The notes under the pieces were generated by a model. The model made no database searches and was not told the origin of the DNA. It saw only the letters and a list, made by a program, of their open reading frames with translations. A program made the position numbers and the translations under genes. Below are positions 1 through 10,495 of a stretch of DNA of 64,000 bases, in pieces (positions within the stretch are counted from its first letter, which is position 1; each line of letters begins with the position of its first letter). The stretch comes from Aquila chrysaetos chrysaetos (lineage: Eukaryota > Chordata > Aves > Accipitriformes > Accipitridae), in contig NC_044006.1 of the NCBI RefSeq assembly GCF_900496995.4, positions 59,255,204-59,319,203 of the forward strand, written 5' to 3'.

Positions 1-27
1 ACAGCCTTCTTCCTGCTGTTCAGCCGG
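1..27 (-). CDS. Possible exon start at window edge
   Basis: On the minus strand a long pyrimidine-rich tract followed by a CAG acceptor ends at base 28. The remaining 27 bases can be read as Pro-Ala-Glu-Gln-Gln-Glu-Glu-Gly-Cys in phase 0 or as a Lys/Arg-rich peptide in phase 2. Phase 1, which would follow the 1007-1154 exon, meets a stop at once. The evidence is only the acceptor and composition, so this is a weak call that needs the neighbouring sequence. Confidence 0.2.
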
Positions 28-1006
28 CTGGTCAGATAGAGATGAAGAAGTAAGTTCAAGAGCCAAGTGTGACTGAGTGCCCACAGCTTTTCATTAATAC
101 TAATCTTGGACATCCTTGCTGTTAGTCACAGCCAGTACAAAGTGTTTTAGCAGGTGGTTCTTTATTGCTCGTACAAAACTACCAAAAGATAAGAAGCACC
201 ATTGAATCGGATGATAAGCAGGAATCGGCAATATTGTCCGTGTCAAATTCGTCTTGCCGCTATTAAAGGTGATACTAGGTCTAATCTATACGGACATAAC
301 AAAGATAAACACCCAAATTCTACTCTGTTGCTGTAGTTTCTAGTCCTCCATTAAATATTTCACTCTGGCAATATATCAGAAGTAACCTGCAGGTAAAGAC
401 TGTACATGGTACCTGTCAGGAAGAAACCCCCTCCTTTTAAGAACCGTAACAAAGCACAGGTATCAAAAGTAGTGATGGCTTACTTGAGAGAAACCGATTC
501 TGTTAGAAACTTTCACAGAAACACAAAACTAATCATATGAAGAAATGCACATCCGGATATTTTGCAGAAGCACAAAAACTGCTCTAGAGAGAGAGTAGGT
601 TTTAATACAGTTCCCTTAAGATAAAATAGTAGACCATCATTTAAAAATGTAACTATCTACATATGACACTTTCCTGTTTCAGTAACTTTACAGCACGTAT
701 CTGTCACAAAATATGAACTCTAGCCACATTGCCAGGCAATATTAGAAGTCTCAAAAGCCACAACAACTATTCCTTTGTCATAAATGAAAAATATGTAAAT
801 ATATGCATTAAAATTAGAATAAATATGTATGAATTTCTCTGCAAATACATCCAAAATTAGCATTCAATACCAGGAAAAGACAGCAGTCCAGAAATAAGTC
901 GCCACCCTCCTGAAGCGTGTTAGCAATTAATTCCAACTTTAGTGACACTTCTTACACGCTGCATTTGAACTAATCGTCTTGATCTAAGATCAGTTTAAAG
1001 TTTTAC

Positions 1007-1154
1007 CTAATAAACGCTTTTCTTTTTCAGAGCGTTTCAGAGCATTTTCGAGAGGAGAAATCTCATTGTGCGGTTTAAAAACCTCTTCTTTGAAATCCTC
1101 ATTCTCTTTTTCAAGCGTTTTCTTTTTTTCACGGTCGTCATCTTCAAAGACGAC
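1007..1154 (-). CDS. Candidate coiled-coil exon of the C10orf67-like gene
   Basis: The minus-strand acceptor is a TTTCAG ending just above 1154 and the donor is TTATTAG|GTAAAA at 1006. Only one frame is open through all 148 bases. It begins VVFEDDDREK and ends RSEKEKRLL, a heavily charged coiled-coil-like peptide of 49 codons plus one base. It enters in phase 0 and leaves in phase 1. It lies downstream (on the minus strand) of the exon at 4488-4567, which ends in a stop, so it would belong to another isoform or to a rearranged copy. The leaving phase would fit the entry of that 4.5-kb exon, which is the reverse of the chromosomal order. Good splice signals and composition support an exon; its gene membership is inferred. 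Confidence 0.5.
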
Positions 1155-1199
1155 CTGAAAGATTGCGATGCCTTGAATTTATAAGTAAGGAATCGGGGA

Positions 1200-1860
1200 T
1201 TTAAATGTGCCGCACTGGTGCAATATTATGCAACGCAGGATCATATAATTTCTGAATTCTATTAGAGAGTCATAATATGCGTAGAAAAAAGTCGAGCCTC
1301 TAAATAGGTCCCCGCTAGAAGAAAGGCTGCAGTACATTATATACAAAGCCCATAACACATGGGGACATTTTATTGACAGGAATAATGCATATCATACTGT
1401 TTGTGTGCCCTCATCATTCAGGTCAATTTATTATGGAGGCTGTGTCCAGGAAGGCAGCTGGGGCCTATCCACCCACACTTCCCCCCGTGTTTATGAAGCG
1501 CCGTCCGTAACTAGGCAGGCGGGAGAGACCGTGGACAGGCAACACCAGGGGGTTGCAAAGTGCACGGCTAGGGAGGGGGGCTTGTTGCCTTTGTGCCATT
1601 CCTCAGTGACAGTGCTGCCAGTGTCATGAGGAGCACATCACATGTCAAAGCGGTGAAGTTTTCAGGCTGGGAGCCGCATGGAGTCCATCAGGCCTTCTGA
1701 TATCAACACAGTTGGTTTTCCACTTGGTGCCGGAGCCACCCAGAGGCAATTCATATTCTGAACATTAACATGGCTTTGCATGCCTGTCACACATAGAGCG
1801 TGCAGGGGTTTAATGCTATTGAAGACTACGGTTTAAATCTCTATGCAAACAGTGATTACC
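1200..1860. promoter_or_regulatory. CpG-bearing non-coding block, candidate enhancer
   Basis: This block is richer in GC and CpG than its AT-rich surroundings and has no supported coding frame. It contains a forkhead-type TGTTTATG site near 1489 and several homeobox-like ATTA/TTATT cores. In human, the distal pancreatic enhancer of PTF1A lies in the same general place, at the PTF1A-facing end of C10orf67. That position is the only link and I did not recognise the sequence itself, so the regulatory role is an inference. Confidence 0.25.
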
Positions 1861-4487
1861 TTGTAAGAAGGTTCCAGGATAACATGCAACAAAAGACTTT
1901 AAAGTTATAGTTTTAGTAAAGCAAACTCATTTACATTTTTATTATGCGTGGCCTTTGTTTAAATCTTGCCACGTCCATTATGGAAAAGACTTCTTATGCG
2001 ACTGAAGCTTATTGGGACAGCTACTCTTTTTTTCTTGTTGGTTTCAAAGCTATTGAAAACATTTGAATATATTGTCTTATGGCTGTCTAGATTTTACTGC
2101 CACATATTTCTTTTAAAATTATAGAAAAGCTTTCAGAGCTGGCACAGATCTTTATAGTAATACCAGAATATTAACTAACTCCCGAAACCATTTAAAATAT
2201 TAACACAAAAGAGAAGACTCAGACAGCGGTCGCTTTGCTTACTACAGGAAATTTAGGATATTATTTGCTTTGCTTGGTAAAAACATGGATCCTTTTTAAA
2301 AAATTACTTCAAAATAAAAATGTTAAAGACCTTCAAAAATAAAATTCCAAGGTTTTCAAATGGCATATAAACTGAAACTGTAATGTAATGGCGGGTAAAA
2401 TTTAGTCCATAACGATTTGTTTTTCCTCAAAAAAGACAATCTTGATGTCCAATTTACCAGAACAAATGATCGATGTACATAAAGTTTTGGCCGCAAAGTT
2501 TTCACTGATTTTTATAAGAAATCATGTAAATAAAATGCCAAGTGCTTTGGAAAGTAATTCATATTAGTTCACGGTTCCTCTTCCTTTACTGAAGAAACAG
2601 CAGTAGTTTACATAAAGGCCAAGTATGATTAACAAAAATATGACTTTTAATAATGTAAATTTTTTACAAATTCTAATGAAATACTCCAACAGTATTTCAT
2701 TTTAAACAATCCTTGTGCAGTAACAGATTTAAAATTAATCCCCTGAGGTAATCATTAGAGAGCATGTTTTTACTGAAAACTTTTACCAAATCCCATAGAC
2801 AGAGGAGCACACCCTAGGGAAAAGAGTAGCGTTAAGAAAACAGCACCCGCAATATCTAAGTAATTAGCTATCACTCTGCTCTGGCAGTGGTCAACACTAA
2901 ACTACTGCAAAACAAACTTAGAATTTCAAAAGACCTTTTAAGTAACTGTTACAGCTCTTAATAGGCTTAAGTATTTGTTCCTTTGCTCTGGCTGTATTTG
3001 AGCATCAACAGCTGATGCTCAAAGAACCTTTCCCTAAAATAAACAAAAAGATTTTAATTAATCCTGTGACTAAGTTTTAAATGGTATCGCAAATATAAGT
3101 GTAATCATAATCTTTTACTCTTTTAAGGAAAGGATATAAAAACTACAAAAGACATTTTCTTCACAAACTTGTACTTTGCCCATTACTTAGATAACCTTTA
3201 GCTCTAGCTCCACCATCTGCTAAAACCAAGAACTGCAAGTAATTAACTATTCAGTCTCCTGCTGCAATGAGGACACTCATTAGCAAAATGAACAAAGGAA
3301 CAATTTTCTGTAGCTACAGTCATCTGTTACACTTTGAGTGGCAGGTTTTGTAGCAATGTTCTCTCTACCATCTGCCCACAGCGGTAGCGTTTGGCTTGCT
3401 TAAACTAGGGAACTTTTAAGTTGTAAGAAAAAAGGGCTAGAGGTTGGAAGGCCATTATAACACGGCTTGTATAGGAGGCTTCAGTATTTCTCACCTTTTC
3501 TGTTTTATTGCCTTCATCCTAACAGTTTTATTACTTCAAGTAAAAAAAAAAAAACCAAAAACAAACTATATTTTAGCTTTAATAAATTCTACTTTATATT
3601 TGCTAAGATTATGTATTTCAGACTGTTATGATTGCTTTTCTAATAATACTAGACAGCTATGCATACACAATTTTGGACTATAACAAACTTCAACCAGATT
3701 CATCCACCTATACTCATAGTCTTCTAGCCAAAGAGGTAAAGGTGAGAGACTACATCTATTTATTATGCAGTTGAGAAACATGCATTTCTGTTTGGTACCC
3801 TGCAGTATTTAATATACACTCACAATAATCAATTGGCCTTTTGAATAACAGCTATGATTTTTGCACTCTTATTGCAAAGAAGCATGATGCAATTTACTGA
3901 TGCTCTCCTATGACACGAAAGAAGAAAATATTTGAGCATACTCTAGTTAAAATTATAAACTGAAGTTGTTACTGTTGTTGATTTATTGGGAATTTGCCTT
4001 GAAAACAAATCAATTCTCGAAAAATCTGTCATCCAAATTATTATGTACCTTTCCATTGCTAAGCTCTACTTTGGGTACTTCAAGCCGGCGTTACGGACAC
4101 CACGAGAGGGTGCAATTGTACAAGCTGTCACGAAAAACACCCCTTTACAAATAGACCGGGGTTGAGTGGCAAGAGAAATGAGCATTTCGAGATTTATTTA
4201 TATTTCTTGTTATTACCCATAATATGTTACATTCGTCTGTTTATAATTTTATTTTTTTCACAGTTTATATCTGTACCTTTCAGAGAAATGCAGTTTAAGG
4301 TTGAACATGGGAACCGCTACTGCTAGTATGGCCACTGGTTGAATACAACAAGCCTTTACTTTTAACAGTCAGTCACCCTGTTGTTACACCCGTAACTTCA
4401 ATTCAGCTAATGCATATATTCTGTAAGGGCTTCCAGGCTTGAAGATTTCAGGAGATCAAGATGCCATCATTCCTTTGACAATATGGT
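1861..4487. other. AT-rich non-coding stretch between the 1.1-kb and 4.5-kb exons
   Basis: No supported exon or recognisable interspersed repeat was seen. It includes a short hairpin (2997-3023). Minus-strand AATAAA signals, seen as TTTATT on the plus strand near 3978 and 4193, could end a transcript whose last exon is at 4488-4567. Confidence 0.4.
2997..3023. repeat. Perfect 11-bp inverted repeat, 5-nt loop
   Basis: TTTGAGCATCA at 2997-3007 is exactly complementary to TGATGCTCAAA at 3013-3023. No family was recognised. The stem is too short for a typical miRNA precursor. Confidence 0.6.
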
Positions 4488-4567
4488 CTAATCAGCAATC
4501 AGTCTCATAGTGGTTTCCTCTTGTAGCTGCTGTATTTGATTTTGCCATCTATGGAAATCTTTTAAAT
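4488..4567 (-). CDS. Candidate terminal exon of the C10orf67-like gene
   Basis: On the minus strand the acceptor TTTTGTTAG precedes an 80-base stretch reading (G)AT-LKDFHRWQNQ, then IQQLQEETT and MRLIAD, then TAG at 4488-4490. It needs one base from the preceding exon (phase 1). The Gln/Glu-rich heptad-like peptide fits the coiled coil seen in the other exons, and an AATAAA follows downstream on the same strand near 4193. Bases 4523-4567 were copied in inverted orientation to 6802-6846; that copy has a nonsense change and this one does not, so this is the parental exon. The preceding exon was not identified: the 10.4-kb exon does not join it in phase. Confidence 0.5.
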
Positions 4568-4722
4568 CTAACAAAATGACACCAGCCAGGAAGGGACTAA
4601 CAAGTTGCTATTGGCCCAAATAGCTCCATTTACCTTTTCAAGGCATGTCAGAGCTGGAAAAAAGATTAAAGACAGCATAGCTTTGGAGGGAAAATAGGCA
4701 TTTCATTGCAAAATCTTTGACA
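4523..4722 (+). repeat. Left arm of a 200-bp inverted duplication
   Basis: This arm is the reverse complement of 6647-6846 over all 200 bases, with three differences (at 4545, 4557 and 4713), giving 98.5% identity. It covers 45 bases of the exon ending at 4567 plus 155 bases of adjoining upstream intron, including the splice acceptor. The arms are 1924 bp apart. There are no terminal motifs of a known transposon, so this looks like a segmental inverted duplication. Confidence 0.95.
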
Positions 4723-5389
4723 GAAGAAAACACTGACTGTCTCATGTTTCTATTTTGTATAAATGCAGAACTCTCAGAGAAGAAGCTGGTGATGACAAAC
4801 TTTTGTGGTATGGATCAGCTACCGATTGCATAGGTACTGAAGTAGTCCTTGAAGTGCAGCCTAAGGATGGAAGGGTTTGCCAGCCAATTGGACACTAATT
4901 GTTTATTCCAACCAGCCTTCTCCACTTTCCCTTTTTTCATCTGTTCAGAAGCATGTCTGGGACAAAGATCAGTTAGAGAATTTTTGTGAACTGTTGTTAG
5001 AATACTTCTTGTGACCCGGAGAGAGATTGAAGTTTTCATGTACAGTACCTCTTAGGAGAATGCTGTATAGATCCCAAACCCTAGGCAAATATCCCATAGT
5101 GCCCTTCTTGGCAAGGTATTCAGATTCTGTACTCAAGTAATCTCAAACTATTTGATAAACGGATTTAAACCAAGTTTTTCAACTTAGGGCATTTTCTCGA
5201 GCTCTTAAAAATGTTTTGACTTTTTCTTGTTCGCTTCCCTAACTGTGCAGACTAGGACTAGTACTCACAAGATTCCAGAGATCAGATAGCTCCTTACACT
5301 TATCTAATCATTGAAAAATTATACCAACCCTTTCAAAAACTGTTGTAAATCAGGAATCTGTGTTCAGTTGCCAGGGTACTCTGCACTGC

Positions 5390-5423
<34 letters not shown>

Positions 5424-6646
5424 TTTTTTTGGTAGATACCAAATTCCTGAAGATAGGTCCCCATTCCGTAGTTATGGGCTGCATTCCTTGCTTCTAGAGG
5501 TATAACTAATAATTTGTTTCAATGGACCTAGTTCACGACAGGTTGCTATGACTGCTATGTGCTGTCTTTACTTACCTATCATTCGTGTTGCCTACAAGTT
5601 TAATCAGTAGTGTTTAAATTTAATTCCAGGTCACCAATTAATAATGTGGAACTTTTATTAATTATTACAGAACTTTATTAAACAAACAAACGAACAAGAC
5701 CTATACAATGTTGATTCCTCATTTACTGGTATTTTTTGAAATCTTCCACTGTTGAACAGGAGCTCTGCCCAAAGAAAATGTCTTTATCTGGATCATAAAT
5801 TATGCTGGACAGCATCCCATCTTATTGGAGTTAAAAGGACAAATGGCAACAGTAGATATTTACCCTGCAAGATCCACAGTCTATGTAATTAATGTAACTT
5901 TGACTGAAGTTCTTGAACTGAAGAGGAAACTTCGCTGCTATGCCTCCTGGTAGGCAAAGGTCCTCCTCCATGTATGCCTATCTCTACCTGAGGTCTGAAA
6001 CTACAGACTTCTAGGATCTTCCCAACCCTTAGTGGAAGATCACAAAACTAAATTTTAAGGCATGACATATCTTAGTATAGCATATTGAATACTATATTTT
6101 AAACAGTGCTACTAAATCTAACTCCTTGCAAAAGTCTTGTCTTCACAGATACCACTCAACCAAACTTGTATTCTACTGAAATAATGAAATCAGCTTTGTT
6201 GGAAAATATATATTTCATATAAAGCCCTTAGTGTCGATTAGGAAAACCCGTATTAAGCTTGCCATTACGTTAACATAGCTAACATAAACAGGGCAGCAGT
6301 CTCTGGGGGACCCCTGGATCTAAGCTATCTGGGTTTCCTCATCTAGAAATATGTACTCTCTGTAAACATGTAAAATCCTTTCTGGAGGTTAATAAATCAG
6401 AAAGTACTTGTTAACCTGGGATACAAGCACCTTGTTCTCCCTCCTCCTATATACAGGACATGCTTTTTTAAACTGTCCCCAGGATTTTCATGTTATTAAT
6501 AATTCCACAATTTTTACCTAAGAGTAAGGTCATACAGTTGCAGCCACTTCCTTTGCTCCCAATACATTATTTTGTCCTTAATGGTGCCATTTATAGTACT
6601 TTCTTTGATACATTGTTCATTTTATACCCTTCAAAAACTTCTAATC
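4723..6646. other. Spacer between inverted arms; non-coding
   Basis: This is intronic AT-rich sequence with a 33-C homopolymer (5391-5423). One weak exon candidate on the minus strand at 4913-4956 was rejected. No interspersed repeat was recognised. Confidence 0.4.
5391..5423. repeat. Poly-C tract (33 C) followed by T7
   Basis: An uninterrupted run of 33 cytosines is followed directly by seven thymines. Such runs can fold as an i-motif (or a G-quadruplex on the other strand) and are prone to length errors in assemblies, so the exact length is uncertain. Confidence 0.9.
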
Positions 6647-6846
6647 TGTCAAAGAGTTTGCAATGAAATGCCTATTTTCCCTCCAAAGCTATGCTGTCTT
6701 TAATCTTTTTTCCAGCTCTGACATGCCTTGAAAAGGTAAATGGAGCTATTTGGGCCAATAGCAACTTGTTAGTCCCTTCCTGGCTGGTGTCATTTTGTTA
6801 GATTTAAAAGACTTCCATAGATGACAAAATCAAATACAGCAGCTAC
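6647..6846 (-). repeat. Right arm of the 200-bp inverted duplication
   Basis: This is the reverse complement of 4523-4722 with three mismatches, at 6656, 6812 and 6824. It ends abruptly inside the copied exon. The two differences that fall in exon sequence are one synonymous change and one nonsense change. Confidence 0.95.
6802..6846 (+). pseudogene. Inverted, truncated copy of the 4.5-kb exon
   Basis: This is a plus-strand copy of the first 45 bases of the exon at 4488-4567, with its acceptor (CATTTTGTTAG) intact. The Trp codon TGG of the parent is TGA at 6822-6824, and the copy breaks off before the rest of the exon. It lies antisense to its own gene, so it cannot be spliced into the normal transcript. 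It is a dead exon copy, but it is complementary to the sense pre-mRNA. Confidence 0.8.
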
Positions 6847-7177
6847 GTATTTTTTTTCCCTTTTTCCACATTTGTTATATGTTGCTTTAATGTCTATCAT
6901 TTGCTAATCTCACCTTGCCATGGAACTAAAACAGGACTTTAGTAAAAGCTGTTCTCTTCCTTGATTATGAGACTATGTCTTTATGGTTACATACTACTTA
7001 TTTTCTTAGAGATTTCAGCTTTTTTGTTCATATTATTGTGTTCAGATTTTAAGCCTCAGTCAGTTTCCCTCACCAAGGTAAATCAAGCTTTTGAAATATT
7101 GCATGCATGTGCATAAAAACCCACTTGCATACACAAATGTGTTCATATACTTATGGCATGTTATTGACTTATAATTC

Positions 7178-7745
7178 ACCTTGGCCTCACCTTGAGCACT
7201 GTGTGCCGTTCTGGGCCCCACAATTTAAGAAGGACGTTAAGGTACTTGAATGCATCCAGGGGAGGGCAACAAAGCTGGTGAAAGGGCTGGAAGGAATGTC
7301 CTCTGAGAAGCAGCTGAGGACCTTGGGCTTGTCTAGTTTGGAGAAAAGGAGGCCGAGGGGTGACCTCATTGCTCTGTACAGCTTCCTGAGGAGGCAAAGT
7401 GGAGAGGGAGGTGCTGAGCTCTTCTCCCTGGGATCCAGTGGTAGGACACATGGGAATGGTTCAAAGCTGCGCCGGGGAGGTTTAGACTGGACATTAGGAA
7501 GCATTTCTTTACTGAGAGGGTGGTCAAACACTGGAACAGGCTTCCTAGAGAGGTGGTTGATGCCCCAAGCCTGTCAGAGTTTAAGAGACATTTGGACAGT
7601 GCCCTTAATAACATGCTTTAACTTCTGGTCAGTCCTGAAGTGGTCAGGCAGTTGGACTAGATGATTTTTGTAGGTCCCTTCCAACTGAAAATATTCTATT
7701 CTATTCTATTCTATTCTATTCTATTCTATTCTATGCTATTCTATT
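7178..7745 (+). mobile_element. CR1 LINE 3' fragment
   Basis: The typical avian CR1 3' end is readable: the TTGAGCACTGTGTGCCGTTCTGG region, the GGAGGGCAACAAAGCTGGTGA segment, the GGTTTAGACTGGACATTAGG segment, and TTGGACTAGATGATTTTTGTAGGTCCCTTCCAACTGAAAA, then an ATTCT array. It is 5'-truncated, as most CR1 copies are. An open frame across it is a relic of LINE sequence, not a gene. The element lies antisense to the surrounding C10orf67-like intron. Confidence 0.95.
7692..7745 (+). repeat. (ATTCT)n tail of the CR1 element
   Basis: About ten pentamer units follow the CR1 3' end, interrupted once by a CTATG unit. The array grew from the element's own short 3' terminal repeat. Confidence 0.9.
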
Positions 7746-10344
7746 CTTTCCTTAGAAAACTACTATCAGCATTCAATTAGGTCAAAAGCAGCATTTTGTT
7801 ATGCTAATTTAAAAAGTTTTGATAGAAAATTCTCATTTTCTGAATATATTTCAGGAAGAAAAAATTTCTAATGTGCCACCTGTGTCTTCACATGATATGA
7901 AGGAGTGCTTCAAGAGTTACTCATCCTCTTCTCCAGTTTGCCACTTGTAACAGAACCTCACCAGAGGGTTATGCTAGCACAAGTTCAGCATTACAAGAGT
8001 CTTAATGTACAGTTACCAACAATTTAAAAAACAAATTATTCTTTGATGTTGAATACCACTCCTCTAATTTTTTTTTTTTTTTAACTACTTCATCTTTTCT
8101 ATAAAGCTGTTTTAGTCAGATTTCAACTTTACAGGTATGGTTGTACCAGATAGATGGTTCTTGATGGGAGTATGACTATGCCCATTTCCCCTCCCCCTTG
8201 CTTAAATCCTATAATTAGTATATAGTCAATTAACATTTTGCTTCTCTCCACACCCTCTGCCATTTCAAACTAATATAATTTGTTTGTAACATAAAAAGTT
8301 GGAATACTATTTACCTTCTCAGTTTATGTTATTAGTGAGAATCTACAAGTATGATATTTTTTTTTTTAAAGGCAGAACTCAATGTTTTAGATACAACGCA
8401 TGCATATATATTAGTATACTGTATCTGGCTCCACAATGACCACCAGCTGGCAGCTTGGGTGTCTTTGCAGTGGGTTTCACAGCCATTACAGTGGGTATAC
8501 ACATGCCATTTGGTTAAGAGGCAGAGTCCAAAATCTGCATCAAAGTCCCTGACGATGCACTAAAGAATTCTGCATTACAGGCACTAAAATCTACAACTAC
8601 TTGAACTTGTACTGCTAAAAGCTGCAAGACAGTTTACGTACTGCTGCCCAACTATTTTGAACCCTAATAGCAACGAAAGGCTTAACATCTAATTTCCAGT
8701 GGAGGTTACAAAGGATTCTTTACAAGCTGCTTTCTGATCCAGCTAGGTGTTCTAAAAGTACTCCCACCAATTTAGAACTTTTAAAAGATAGTGAGGACAT
8801 GATTCTGTAACCCTAGAATTCCGGAGCCTACTGTGATAATGACAACCCCTGTTCACATCCAGCCTTCTCTTTTGGAGAAGAAATGTGAGCCATAAAGAAT
8901 GCAATGGCAGCCTCTTAGTATATTCACATGGGAGCCTGGATTGCAGCTCTCGTTACAGAGAACATTTAAACATATTTATTTTCATAAAGTAAAACAGCCT
9001 CATTGGGGCTTACCCAAATGAAGCAAAAGAGATATAAGCCGTATCACTGTTGACTGTTGTAGCTAACAGTTTGCTGCAAGAAGGAATTACTATCACTTCC
9101 TTCCGTATGCAGGAATGACTGACCTGGCTTAATGATCCAGTTCTAGAACAGGTTGCACAGCTATGAATTCCAACTGGGGAGAGATACCTCGTTTCCTCAG
9201 AGGGTACATCGTAGACCCCATATTTCTCCTTTACAGGCCATACTGTCTACCTTAAGTGGCTGCCAGCACAGTTAGATGGCATTTTCAGATCTCATTAGTA
9301 CTACACATTTCAATGGTGCATAGAGAGCAGAGATGAAAAAGCAATGCAGTGTCAGGCTTAGAGCCTGACACTGCTTTTTATCAGCCTAAAGCATATGTGA
9401 AGTTTTGAAAAAGTGTTACAGATTTCTCATACTTCAGTGAACTGCAGATGAGTATAGTTAATTTGGGTAGGAGAAGGACATGTTTACATCCCTATTACAG
9501 AAGGGATACGAAGGTGATGTTTGGACATATGAGACGGAACTGGGTTCCCTATTTGAAGACTACGGACTGAGAAAGTAGGACAGTTCTTAGCCATTATAAC
9601 TACCTATTTATGTCTGCATTTGGGTGGGGAAAAAGATTCATAATTGAAAAGGGCTTCTCATGTCTATTAATGGTTGTACCCAAGTAGCTGTGATAGTCCA
9701 TGAACTTCTACTCCAGGAGTTACGAAAAATCAAACACGGGGGATTTTATATTTTATTTTACATTTTAAATGAAGATATATCTTCAGTGAATACTCAAAAT
9801 GCTGACTTAAATGATTAACAACACAATTCTGAAGAAAAAAAATAAAATATTTATTTTTGAAGTTATTTAGAGACAGTAGGAACAAATTGAAACACGAGAA
9901 GATGTAATTACTTCTGTAAGTAGCAGTAGAACAGAGGTGGAGTTTTCTGTAACTGAGATGTTCATGCATGGAATAAGAATAGCACTGAGAGCAATATTTT
10001 ATAAAAGTTTTTTAAAACTTTTGGAGTTGATTTTTTTGTTAAGTTTTTACAAAAATATTTTATAAAATATTTTATTTTATTAAAACAATAGATCTAAAAA
10101 GGTAGTACAACTACCAACTCTTGGTCAGACTATCACTGATAGAAATTTGTGTGACATTAATAGAGTACTATAAATTATTTTAGTCAAAATACTTACGATA
10201 GCACAGGATAATCCCAAATAGTGTTCTACCTTCCCAACCTAATGTTTCCTATAAAAATAATGGCACTAGAAATACACTTCATTGAATTTGTTTAAAGATT
10301 TCCACATTTGGATAATGAGTTTATGATCTTTGACAAAAACATAC
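7746..10344. other. Intron, non-coding
   Basis: AT-rich intronic sequence of the minus-strand gene. It holds a perfect hairpin at 9346-9374 and a plus-strand splice-acceptor-plus-frame at 7855-7950 that I do not accept as a gene. No further repeat family was recognised. Confidence 0.4.
9346..9374. repeat. Perfect 13-bp hairpin with 3-nt loop
   Basis: GCAGTGTCAGGCT (9346-9358) and AGCCTGACACTGC (9362-9374) are exact reverse complements around the loop TAG. A-rich and T-rich flanks could extend the stem across a bulge. No function is known. Confidence 0.9.
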
Positions 10345-10495
10345 CATTTCAGTCCTTCCTTTTTTTTTGGTATTCCTGCAGTTTTCTCTCCAGGTCTTCA
10401 ATTATGGACTCTTCCTTGTGTAGTTTGTTACATAAAAGCTTCAACAGTTTTCCTGGTGAACATGCTGTGTCTTCTCCATTTATGTTGTAATACTT
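10345..10495 (-). CDS. Exon of the C10orf67-like gene with stop near the donor
   Basis: The acceptor is a strong TTTTCTTGTAATAG and the donor is AAATG|GTATGT. Entry is phase 0, matching the exon at 13625-13699. The peptide begins KYYNINGEDTACSPGK, continues LLKLLCNKLHKEES and IIEDLERKLQEYQ, a good leucine-heptad coiled coil. A run of nine A then shifts the reading so that TGA appears at 10349-10351, just before the donor. With ten A the frame would run through the donor. This may be an assembly or polymorphic homopolymer error, a real loss, or a true stop in a short isoform. The evidence for an exon is strong; the C-terminal reading is uncertain. Confidence 0.75.

Noticed and set aside
4638-4657. 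20-base microexon-like sequence between an acceptor and GTAAAT in the inverted arm
   Set aside because: Very short, not in a useful phase, and explained as intron flanking the real exon.
4913-4956. 44-base minus-strand exon candidate reading HASEQMKKGKVEKA
   Set aside because: The acceptor is strong and the exit phase would fit the 4.5-kb exon, but the donor (CTG|GTTGGA) is weak and joining it to the 10.4-kb exon makes a stop at the junction.
7107-7664. 185-residue plus-strand frame
   Set aside because: It runs through the CR1 3' region and is repeat-derived.
9346-9374. miRNA precursor
   Set aside because: A 13-bp stem with a three-base loop is too short for a Drosha/Dicer substrate.
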